NCBI RefSeq assembly: GCF_036248255.1
Contig: NZ_CP109179.1
Span: forward strand, 248,001-312,000
Reading direction: 5' to 3'
DNA length: 64,000 bases
Source of the DNA: Streptomyces sp. NBC_01717
Lineage (GTDB): Bacteria; Actinomycetota; Actinomycetes; Streptomycetales; Streptomycetaceae
Shown: in pieces, positions 1-12,000 of the stretch
Layout: the number at the start of each line of letters is the position of its first letter
Numbering within the stretch: position 1 is the first letter of the stretch
Notes under the pieces: model-generated
What the model saw: only the letters and a program-made list of their open reading frames with translations
The model's database searches: none
Told to the model about the DNA's origin: nothing
Program-made: the position numbers and the translations under genes

Positions 1-3000
1 TCCAGGAGCGCCTTGAGGTACTGGCCCCACTGCGGCCCGCTGACCCTCCGCGGACCGTAGCGCGATACGACTTCCACGGACTGCGGACTGCCGTGTGTGG
101 TGGCCACGAACCAGTCGCCGTCCCGGTTCAGTGGCTGCGGAGCTCCGACTGCCTTCATCGAGCCGGCGTCCACGGGCGTCCAGCTGACTGCCTCGCGCAC
201 GCGCGCCGAGGCTTCCCCACGCCGTGTCCAGTCCCGGGCATTGAAACTGGAGACACCGATACGCCGTCCAGCCGACGGGATGTCCCGGGTGACGATCGGC
301 CGGTTCCATGACTCGCTCGGCTGGACGAGGGGCAGCTCACTCAACTCGACCCGCAGGAAGCTGCCACCGGTCGCCGCGTCGTGGCGCAGGCGTGCCGACT
401 CCACGCGGAACCTGGTCCTGGACGGGTAGACGACCGTGCGCAGCTCCGGAGTCCTCGACAGCGGGGAGACGTCGGGGGCTGTGGCGCGGTCCACCGACCA
501 CATCACCGGCAGACCCTGGCCTCCGACGAGGTCGTGGAACTCGCTGAGCGCGGCTTCCTGGCTGGTGGTCGCGCGGTGGAACCGGGGCAGTTCCAGTTCC
601 GTCCCCGGCTTGGGCACGCCTTCGCCTTGCGCCGGGTCCGGTAGCCTGCTGGTCCAGTAGATCCGGGTGTGGACGGAGGGCAGCATCTCCAGGGCCTCGG
701 CGGCCAGCTCGCCGTAGCCGATGAGTTCGTTGCTCAGCCCGTTGGTCAGCCGCTCGGCCTGGAGCGCGAGCTGTTCGACGCGGCCCCGCACCAGGCTGGT
801 CCAGTTCCGGCGCCTCCCCTCGCGGGCAAGGGAGCGGAACGCGTCGTCCCGCAGGAACAGCAGCGGGAACTGCGGGTGTTCGTCCGCCGACGCGGCCGTC
901 ACCAGTGCGCGTGCCTCGTGTCGCAGACGCTCCCGGCTTCCGCCCCCCGCGCCGTCAGCTGCCGTGATCAGCCGCGCGTCCGGTCCGCTGACCAGGTAGA
1001 TCGCCTTGGCGTAGGCGTCGTTGACGTTGTCCCGCAGGAGGGCGATGTGCTGGTGACGGCGCAGCCAGTCGGCCAACGCCGCGCGGCGCTGCCGCCATTC
1101 CCCGGCCGCCTCGGGTGACAGCTCACCCTGCCCGAAGGCTGGTGTCTGCTGCTCGGTCAGGGCGAGGATGTCCTCGATCCGCCGGCCGGGTTCCTCCGTG
1201 ATCCCCGCGGTGAGCGAGGACATCCGTCGGGCGTACAGCTGAAGATGCGGCGGCATGAGGCGGGCCGCCAGGTGAGGGTCGGCGTCGCGGAGCTGGTCAG
1301 AAAAGGCCCTGCGCAGCCGGTCCCGGGGGTCCAGGACACCATCGACCCAGCCGTGGAGCCGGGCCGCGTCGACCCGCGTGGCGTCGGGCTCGACCTCGTC
1401 GCGCACGCCCGCCCGCTGGGCAGCTGTCAGGATCTCCGCCAACGAGTGCGTACCGCGCGGCAGCAGCCAGCCGAGCATGGCCTCGCGGAACAGCAGTGCA
1501 TCGCCTTGGAACTTGTCACCGACTCTGAGCAGCCACTCCACGGACGTCGCTGGTCCCTGTGTCATCCTCAGGCCGCGCTCGCGCGACTCCCGCAGGAAGG
1601 ACTCGCTGTGCGGTTGGGGGGTGGACGGTGCCAGAGGCCGGGCTCGGAGGTTCAGTTCCGGGTGGTCCCGCCACAGGTTGCTGAGCGTGATGCCGGACGG
1701 GCTCGGCTCGGCACCGCGCGCGAACATGTCCATCAGCGAGTACAGCGGGGCGACGGGGAGGCGGAGTCGCCATGCATCCGTCGTGGTGAAACCATGGCCC
1801 TCGAGTCTGGCGACGTCCTCAGTGAAGGGGTGGCCCGGCGGAAGGAAGTTACGCGTCACGCTGTTTGGGTCGTAGCGCTGGTCGGACAGCGCCTCTCCCA
1901 ACAAGTAGCCGTGCAGTGCCGTGACCGCCTTGCGGGCTTCCTCAACCACAAGTGGGTCGGCGGCCAGCACCGTCCCAAGGTCCTTCTCGTACTGCTCAGC
2001 GACCCGATGCCACTCGCCCGAGCGGTAGAGCGCCGGGAAGCGGGGAGTGAGAGCGGGCACGGCCTCGGCCTCGGTGGGGGCGGAGTTCCAGCCCTCGGTC
2101 GGGAACTGCGGCGCCGCGGCCTCTTCGGGGGCGGTGACGGAGAACCGCGTGCGTATCGTCTGGGCAACGGGGGCGGTTTCGGCGAGCCGGACGTACTCGT
2201 ACCGCCGCCCTGCCGCATCCTGCTGCCAGAGACGCTCCACCACCTCGAAGCCCGCCGGTTCCGGGAACAGCACCGCGTCAGGCCCTGGTTCAGCCGACAC
2301 GAACGACACGTCACGGGCCGAGGCGTCCACCATCTCGAACACCACCGGATGCCCATCGGACGTGCCCGAGAGCGGCATCTCTTCCAATGCCGCCGACTGA
2401 TTCAGCGACCCGGCGTGGAACCGCTCCACACCCACCGCACCGAACGCCGCCGCGTCCTCGGAAGCCCAACCGGACCCCCATACCGAAGCCCTCACCGGCC
2501 GCAGGAGAGCCAACGCCTCCGCCGCCATGGCCACGTGTTCCGGGGCGTCGGCGAACAACTCGTCGAGCAGGCCCTCGTCCGACCGCGCCAGGAGCTCATG
2601 GCGGATCTGGCCGAGGTGGGCATCGTGGTCCGGCGTGTGCGGTGGCACCGCCTGGGCCTCCTGGACGAGAGCGTGGAAGCGGCGGTCGCGCAGCAGTGTG
2701 CGCGGGAAGTCTGCCGGACGGCCCGCACGCACGCGGTCCACCGCCTCGCTGACGACGGCGTGGGCCTCGCGCCGCAGCGCATCCCGGGCGCGCTCCCCTG
2801 GTCCGCTGGCGACCGCTGCGGTCAGCAGTCGCCGGTCCGCTGGGCCGCTCATCAGACGCAGCGCGGCGATGTGCCCCGGCGCCAGCGGAGCAGTGGGCGA
2901 GGATCCCGGATCAGTGTCGTCCAGGGCGATCCAGTCGTGCCGCTCGGCGTACAGCGTCTGGTACGGGGTGCGCGGGCCGTGCCCGGCGGCCAGTTCGGCG

Positions 3001-6000
3001 TCGGCCCAGGCGTACAGGTGGGCGGCGTCCCCAAGGAGAACCGCACGCTCGACGGCGGAGGAGGCCGCCGTGTTCCGTGTCTCCTCCAGGAGTTCGTAGA
3101 GGGAGTCGTGCCCCGCCGCCAATCGCCAGGCGAAGACGGCCGTGCGGGCCGCCGTCAGCCGGTCGGCGGGAGCGTGCTGCGCGTACTGGGCGAGGATTCG
3201 CTCGGCGACGGCGGTCCGGCTGTCGGCCAGGTGGAAGCCGCGCTCATCGCGCAGGTCGCGGTAGCGGTCGCTTCCGGTCTTCGCGAGCTGCAAAGGCAAG
3301 GTCTCGCCGCGGGTGGCCTCGAGGGCGCTCGCGCGCATGAGCCCTGCCAGATCCGCGTCCTGCGGGAAACCCTCCGGGAGGAGGGCGGGCACCGCGTCCG
3401 GTCGTCCGCGCAGCACGCGGAGGATGTCACGGGCGGCGTCTATCACGGCGGGGCGGGTTGCCAGGCTCCGGCCGAGTTCTGATTCGTACCGGCGGCTCAG
3501 CTTGGCCCAGCGCGGGTCGGAGTAGTGGGAGCGGAAGCCACCCGCGTCGGGGGCCGGGGAACGGCGGGCGGCAACTGGGTCGGTCGTCGCGGCCGGTGTC
3601 GCAGACAGGCGCGGGACCGGGAGGTCCTGCCTCGCCCATCCGGACAGGTTGGCGGGCGTGGTGCGGTGCTCGGAGAAGGCGGCGAAGCCGATCATCCGGT
3701 GGTCGGCGGCCACCGTCCGGACGGTCCCCTGCTCCCCCAGCTCACGGTTCGGCGGCGGAGCGACCTCGGTGAGGACGATGTGCTCGTACGACTCGCCCGT
3801 GGCCGCGTCATGGTGGACGGTCGACGATTCGACCTGGAACACCGTGCTGCGGGGGTAGAGGAACGCGCGCTCGCCAGGGTGTTGGGATAGAGGTGAGACA
3901 TCACGGGCGGAGGAGCGCCGCACGGTCCACACCACTGGGTGGCCCTCGCCCGCCTCGGCTTCGCGGGCGCCCGCGGTGCGCAGGGCGTCGAGCGCGTGCA
4001 GCGCGGCGGTGGGGTTCGCAGCGGCGCGGTGGAAGCGTGGCAGCCGGAAGTGGTCCGGGGCGGAGTCGGCACCACGCTCGCCAGCCCTACCCGGCTCCCA
4101 GGTCGCCCAGTGCACTGCGGTGTCCACGGCGGGGAGCGACTCCAGCGCTTCCTGGGCCATCGAGGCGTGTCCCCGCAGCTCATCGCGGAGTTCGTATACC
4201 AGTCGCCGGGCGCGGTCGGTCAGTTCAGCACGCCGGATGTCCTGCCATTCCTCGGCCGCCCTGCGCTCTTCGGGCGTGGCGTCCTGTGTTTCCAGGCCCA
4301 CGGGCCCGAGGGCGAACTCGCGGAAGGCGTCATTCCGCAGGAACAGCAGCGGGAAACGCGGATGCTCGGCTTCCGCCTCCCGGCGGACTAGCGACAGCGC
4401 CGTGTTGTGCAGCCAGGTTGCGTCGAGGGCGCGCTCTTGATTCGACGCTCGCGACAGGAGTTCCGAGTCTGGGCCGCTGACCAGGTACAGCGCGGCGAGA
4501 TGCCCCGGCTCCAGTCTGCTGGCGAGCGAGCCGGTCTCGTCATGGCGCAGCGACCAGTCGGCCAATGCCTCGCGGCGTTCCCGCGCTTCCTCGGCCGCGC
4601 GGTGCGGCAGGGGGTGCGGTCCCGCGGGCGTCCCGTCGGATGCGATCAGTTGGGCGATGTCGTCGAGGGTCTGGTCAGAGCCGGTGAGTTGGTGCCATTC
4701 GTTCGAGCGGTAGAACGCCGGGAAGCGGGAGGCGTGCTCGACGGGGTACTCGGTACTCGTCAGTTCATCGCGGGTCTGCTGGATCGGGCGTTCGACGAGG
4801 TCCCCGCGCTCCGCGTAGGCCGAGCTGCTCGTGACCGCGGAGCGGTTGGGCCCGCGGCCCTCGGCGCTATCCGCCTCATCGAAATCGGCGGCATCACGGA
4901 CATCGGCGGCCGGCCAGGACTCGACGGCGGTGATCGCGTCGCGCGCGGAGTCGGCGCCTTCCTGATCGCCCGGGCTAGGGTACGCGCCCGGCTCCGGAGC
5001 GTTCCAGCCCTGAGTGGGGAACTGCTCCGCCCCGACGCTGGGATTATGAGTCCTCTGCCTCATAGCGATGATCGCGTTCTCAAGAACGCGTTCGATCTCT
5101 TGGATGCGGGCCTTCCCCCGGGCCAGGACATCCTTGCGGCTTTGAATCAGGCGGTCCGCGAGCTCGACGCGCTCTCCGACCGGGGCCGCCCTCCGGAACT
5201 GCTCGTAGGCCGCGATGGCCCTCTTCGTCTCACTGAGGAGACGGCCTAGGTCCTTCATGAAATGATCCCGCGTGGCGCGCACCGCTTGTACCATGCGGGA
5301 CTTCTCACTATCGGTGGAGGCCCGGCCGATGGCGGCCACCCACCCACCAAGGGACTTCGTCCCCTTCTCGATCTGGCGCAGCGCCCCGTCGGCCATCTCC
5401 GCCGCGTCGGACGCTTCCATACCGTACGGGTCGATGGTGCCGTCCGGCAGGTATCGTCCGTCGCCGTCCGGATTGTGCACGGCGATGGGACGCGGCCAGC
5501 CCTTCGCCAACTCGCTCCCGACGAGATCGACAGGGAGTCCCGGGGCGAACTTCGCTTCCGGCCAGTACAGACTCGTCACCAACCGGCCCAGCTCTTCGTC
5601 GCTGTCCAGGTTGAGCGCCCACTCCATGAACTCGCCACCGATGCGGTCGACTTCACGCATCACCGACAGGACGATGCCCTCACGGACGTCCGGGCCGTAG
5701 AACACCTCCTCATCGAACGAGACAGTATCCTGCGTGCCGGGCCTGTCTGGATATGTGTGAACCCAAGTGGTCCGCTTCCCGTCCTCGTCGCTCGCTGGGG
5801 GTGTCAGCTCGGTGTTGCGCACCGGCGTCTCCCGTCCCGGCATCCGCAACACGCTCAGAGTCCCCCCCTCCTCAGGCATGAGCTGGTCGCGCAGGGAGAC
5901 CCAGCCGCCGAGCCTCTCCAGCACGTCCAAGTCGAAAACGAGGGTGGTGGGACCGTACTCGGTCTGCATGGGGGCGTCGCCGACTTGGACCCGAGAGAAC

Positions 6001-9000
6001 AAGAAGTCTGTATTCCCCAGAGCGGTTTTGTCCACGTCGTTAGTAAAGCCGGACGCGAGGTGGGAATTTCCATCCCGCTGCATTTGCGCGGAGGAGATCA
6101 GCACTCCGCTGTTGGCGATGGCGTGATAAGCCGGCGTGGCATGCTTGAGCCGCAACGGCAGACTCATCAGCCGCCGCTGAAGATCCTTCCATTCCCGGCG
6201 TTCAGACACGTGGGCGACGCTACTTTTCAGCGCCTCGATGTTCTTGACGGAAAGCCGTTGGATGAAGGCATGGCGCTCGCTTGGGACCATGTCGGCCAGT
6301 TCGGGGAAGCGACTCTGCCACTGTGTGCCCTGGGGAATCTGGGCGTAGCCCTTTCGAGTACGGAAATCCCGCACATGCCGCGTGAGTTCTCGCAGCGACT
6401 TCGGGGAGACCGGCAGCAGACCACCGACACCCAGATCGCGCGCGTCACCGGCACTGACCGCGCGCTCCACCGCATCGGCCAGGTTCCGAGCCGCCGCCAC
6501 CGTCGGCACCAGGGCGTTGCGCAGATGGTAGGCACCGCCCAGAGCAGACGCACTGCGAATGGGGCCACGGAGCGCAACCGCCGCCACATCCGCGATATCG
6601 CGTACTTCGGCGGCTCGCTCCAGCAAAATCGCGTCCTCGACCGGAGCGGCGCCCCCGACCAGCAACTCCAACCCGTTGACCGCTGCTTCCAACTCCGCGC
6701 CGTGATCCCGGACCTCATCACCGGTCCACTGGATACGCTCACCGGTCCAGTCACCGGCCGCACGCGCCGCACCGTCCACATCGGACGCAAACCGAGCAAC
6801 CCGCTTACCCCAGTCCGCGCTGATGCGGGCGAAGTGATCGACCACCGCGTCCAAGTCCAGCTGAGAGTACGCCTCTCCATCCACCCAGTAAGGCCACTTG
6901 TCCTGCTCGCTCTGGGGCAGGTTGCGCCACTCCCGCCAGTCCACGACGTTGAGAGGAACCTCGTAAACCGACGGGTATTCCATGACCCCGTCGTCGTCAA
7001 CGACGAGGTAAAGCGACGGAATGTCAGGATCCGAGCCCGTCAGCTCGTCATCCATGACGTCCAATTGCCCGGGGGGCGAATTCCAGCCCTGGGTGGGGAA
7101 CTGCTCCGCGCCGACGCTGGGCTTATGAGTCCTCTGTCTCAGGGCGATGATCGCGCTCGCAAGATCGCGTTCGATCTCGGGCACGCGTTCCCTCGCCCGG
7201 GCCAGGGCATCCCGGCGCTCCCGGATCAGGCGGTCCGCGAGCTCGACGCGCTCCCCGACCGAGGCCCTCCGGAACTGCTCGTAGGCCGCGATGGCCTTGT
7301 CCATCGCGATGAAGATACGGCTTAGGTCCTCCCAGACTTGCTGCCACTTCTTGTGCGCCTCGCGCTCCGCGAGGGATTTCTCACTTTCGGTGGAGGCCTG
7401 GTCGATGGCGGCCACCCACGCACCGACGTATTTCGTCCTCGTCTCGATCCTGTCCAGCAACTGGTCGGCTTTCACCGCCTTGCCGGCCGCTCCCCTGCCG
7501 TACGGGTCGATAGTGCCGTCCGGCAGGTAGCGTCCGTCGCCGTCCGGATTGTGCACGGCGATGGGACGCGGCCAGCCCTTCGCCAACTCGCTCCCGACGA
7601 GATCGACAGGGAGTCCCGGGGCGAACTTCGCTTCCGGCCAGTACAGACTCGTCACCAACCGGCCCAGCTCTTCGTCGCTGTCCAGGTTGAGCGCCCACTC
7701 CATGAACTCGCCACCGATGCGGTCGACTTCACGCATCACCGACAGGACGATGCCCTCACGGACGTCCGGGCCGTAGAACACCTCCTCATCGAACGAGACA
7801 GTATCCTGCGTGCCGGGCCTGTCTGGATATGTGTGAACCCAAGTGGTCCGCTTCCCGTCCTCGTCGCTCGCTGGGGGTGTCAGCTCGGTGTTGCGCACCG
7901 GCGTCTCCCGTCCCGGCATCCGCAACACGCTCAGAGTCCCCCCCTCCTGCGGTATGAGCTGGTCGCGCAGGGAGACCCAGCCGCCGAGCCGCTCCAGCTC
8001 GTCCAAGTCGAAAACGAGGGTGGTGGGACCGTACTCGGTCTGCATGGGGGCGTCGCCGACTTGGACCCTGGAGAACAAGAAGTCTGTATTCCCCAGAGCG
8101 GTTTTGTCCACGTCGTAAGTAAAGCCGGACGCGAGGTGGGAATTTCCATCCCGCTGCATTTGCGCGGAGGAGATCAGCACGCCACCGTTGGCGATGGCGT
8201 GATAAGCCGACGTGGCATGCTTGAGCCGCAACGGCAGACTCATCAGCCGCCGGTGAAGATCCTTCCATTCCCGGCGTTCAGACACGTGGGCGACGCTACT
8301 TTTCAGCGCCTCGATATTTTTGGCGGAAAGCCGTTGGATGAAGGCGTGGCGCTCGCTTGGGACCATGTCGGCCAGTTCGGGGAAGCGACTCTGCCACTGT
8401 GTGCCCTGGGGAATCTGGGCGTAGCCCTTTCGGGTACGGAAATCCCGCACATGCCGCGTGAGTTCTCGCAGCGACTTCGGGGAGACCGGCAGCAGACCAC
8501 CGACACCCAGGTCGCGCGCGTCACCGGCGGCCGCGGCGCGCTCCACCGCATCGGCCAGGTTCCGGGCCGCCGCCACCGTCGGCACAAAGCTGTCCTTCAA
8601 GTGGTACTGGCCGCCGAAACGGGCAGCGTCCACCATGAAACCGTTCAGCGCCTGCGCCACCACATCGGCGGAACGCCGCACCTCGACCGCACGCTCGCGC
8701 GCCACCGCCTCGTCGAAGTCCCCGGCGCTCAGCAGTCGTTCCAGGCCGCCCAGCGACGCCTGAAGCTTCTGGAAGCGAGCTTGGACCTCCTCACCACTCC
8801 ACAGAACCTGACTGCCGTCCCCACCGCCGGCAGCACGAGCCACACGATCCAGACGAGAAGCGAAGTCCCCAACCTCACGAGCCCACCTGGACCCATCCAG
8901 CCCCGCGAGCCGGTCCACCAACTCGTGCAGCTCCCGCTGCGACAGAACCCCGGTGTCAATCAGCACCTTCGTCGTATCCCGCGTGTCGGGATCCAGCGCC

Positions 9001-12000
9001 CGCCACTCCCGCCAGGGCAGGACGCCCTGCGCGGGAGCATCGCTCAACGAGCGCAGCGACATGACCTCCTTGCCATCGAACACAAGGTAGAGCGGGTTGA
9101 GTTCCTCGGCCTGACCGTCCTGGGTCGGGGGTCGCGGCGTGGGGGAGGGGAGCGGGGTCGCCTCGTCGACGGTCACTACTAGGTAACTCGAGCCCGTCGG
9201 GCTACTGAAGATGCGTTTGCCGACCACGGTGAAGTTCGTGTCCAGGAAGAGGACCAGGTTCCTGTCCGGCCGGTCGGAGAAAGGTGTGACATCGCGGCCC
9301 GTGGAGTCGCGCACATGGAGGACGACCAGATGCTGCGACTCGTCGCTGTTCGGTTTGGGCAGAAGCTGGGGCGCCTCCGCTGGGTGAGTCGTTGCTCTTT
9401 GGCCCAGCGCGAGACGAATCTTGCGCCCAGGTGTGAAAGGGTCGGCGGCGGTCCCCGGCATCCAAACCGGCAGGAAGACGTCCTTGCCCACAGGCGGCAG
9501 CGCTGCCAACGCCTCTTTCACCATGTACGCGTGGAAGGGCAGGTAACGCAGGGTGGTTTCGGCGATCTTGTCCAGGCGCCGTGTGACGGCACGGACGGAA
9601 TGTCCGGGCCAGTCGGCCGTGTTTCGGGTGACGACCTGGTCCAGCTCCTCCGCGGTCTTTCTGAATTGCGGGCTCTGGACGAGAAGCCGCGGCAGCAGCT
9701 CGGCGGCGCCGCTGTACGAGCCCAGGGCACGCGCTTCCACCCGCGCAGCCGCGAGGCGCTTCCACCCCTCGAGCCAGTTGGTGAGCAGTTGGTCGGTGTC
9801 GACGTCGAAACGAGAGGTGAACTTCTCAAAGGCGTCTTCGGGTTGTTCGGTCGTGGCGTGCAGTTGCAGGGCGGCTATGTGCGCCTGCTGCAGGTGCACG
9901 GAGCCCTGCCGCCGGTGGTCGGCCTTCCACCGCTCGACGGCGATACCCACGCTTCTGGCCTGACTCGTCAGCGCGCCCGGCCACTGGTTGTCGGGCGACG
10001 CGAACACCTGCTGGAGGTCATCGGGCCCCACCGACCAGGCCTCCCGGCTTACAGCCTGGCTCATCAGCCTGTAGAAGCCCAAGTGGGGCAGAGCCAGCCC
10101 CTCACGGAGGCCTTCCGGTACGAACTCGGGCAGCCCTGCGTCGACCACGGCCTCGAAGTTCTGGTACATGTCCAGCGCGTCGCCGGAGAGGATCTCGGCA
10201 AGTGTGGGGTGCTCCGGCTGTATGGCTTGGAGCACCTCGATCATCGAGGCCGTGCCGGTTTCCAGCGAGTGGCTCATCACCGCCAGAGGGAAAGGGCCCG
10301 GGTTGCCGGCGCCGCTGACCTGGTGGTACGCGGCCAGCATCCACTTCTCGCTGTCGGCCGGTCCGGCCGACAGGGGGAATCCCCGCAGGGTCAGGCTCTG
10401 CCGTTGGTCGGCGGAGTACGGCGAGGCGGCCGGCGGGCGTGCGGGCAGGCTGGCCGGCCTCAGTTCGGGCTTGCTTTCCCAGAGGTCGGCGAGGGTGTTC
10501 GGCCGTTCGTCGGTATTGGCGTAGGCGGCACGCCGGAACGCGTCCATCAGGTCGGTCAGGGTCGCCTCGCCGCTCTCGTCGAGCAGGTGGTCGAAGGCCT
10601 GCGTCGCCTCGGCGGCGTTGCGCGGCTCGGCGTCCAGGAACACCCGGGATGCCGCCTCCGCGCCGTAATGGCTCGCCAACAGCGCATGCAGCGCGGAGAC
10701 CGCCCGCCGGGCCTCTTCGATCACTGCGGGGCTGACAGCAAGCGCCCGGCCGACCACGCCTTCATACAGCAGACTCTGCCAGTTCCAGGCAGGATCGTCG
10801 TACGCCGCGTCGAAGGGCGACAGCCTCTCTCCCGAGCCGAACCCCGAAGGGTCAGCGATTATCCGCTCAACTCCCTCAAGCATCTCCTCGGCGCGCACGG
10901 CGACCTGGGCCCGCTTGTCCGCCCGCTCCTTGAGCAGTCGCTCGGCAAGCTCCCGGCGACCGCCCTCAGCGTCAGACCGGAATACGACGAGCCTGCGGAA
11001 CACGTCGCCCTCGGCGCTCCAGTACTCCCGAAACATTGTCTGTAGACGGTGCCGGAACTTCTTGGCTTTCTCCCGCAGTACGTCGTCCTTGTCCGCCCTC
11101 GACGACGCGTGGAGTTCCGCGGCTTCCGTCTGGAAGCGGTTCCAGTACTTCTCCGGTCCGGGCGCCAGTTCGTCCGCATCCTTGGCGGCCTTGCTCGCTG
11201 CCATGGCCAGTGGGTCGATGGTGCCGTTGGGCAGATAGCGGCCGTCGCCGTCCGGGTTGTGCACCACGATGGGCCGGGGCCATCCGGTCGGCTGCTTGGT
11301 GAGCCCGAGGTCGATCGGCAACCCGGAGGCGAACTTCGCCTCGGGCCGGTACAGGCGTGTGACCAGCTTGCCGAGCCCTTCCTCGTCGAGGCCGAACGCA
11401 TGCCGGGGGAAGTCCCCGCCGATCCGCGCCACCTCGCGCAGCACGGACAAGGCGATGCCCTCACGCACGTCCGCACCGTGGAAGACCTCCTCCTCGAAGG
11501 AGACCAGAACCCGCCGCCGGCCGGCCGGCGCATCCGGGTAGGTGTTCACCCACTGAATGCGCTGCCCGAGTCGGTTGATGCCATCCAGGACCTTGGAGGA
11601 GCGCAGAGGCCTCTCACGGTCCGGCATCCGCAGCTCGCGCATGCTGGCCCGGTCCAGCGGGTCTCCCTGGTCGTGCAGGGACACCCAGCCGCCGAGCCGT
11701 TCCAGCTCCTCGATGCCGAAGACCAGCGTGGTGGGACCGTACCGGGTCTGCATCGGGGCGTCCCCGGACTCCACCCGGAAGAACGCGAAGTCTGCGTTGC
11801 CCAACCGCTGTGCGTCAGCTTTGTTCCAGCCCGAGGCGAGGAAGGCCTCTCCCTGCCGTTCCAGAGCCGACTGGGACACCAGCACACCGCTGTTGGCGAT
11901 GGCGTGAAAGGCGGGCGTGGCGTGCTTGAGCCTCAGCGGGAGATTCCGCAGCCGCTCATACAGGTCCTGCCACTGCCTGTCGCCCAGCAGGTCACCCACA

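Noticed and set aside
1245..3482. Long plus-strand open frame (745 codons) at the left side
   Set aside because: It is antisense to the giant gene. Composition is Arg/Gly/Val/Gln-rich without domains, and it mirrors high third-position GC of the minus strand.
5262..9182. Two plus-strand open frames of over 600 codons that look like paralogues of each other
   Set aside because: Their similarity only reflects modules A3 and A4 of the giant gene on the other strand. They have no ribosome sites or recognisable folds.
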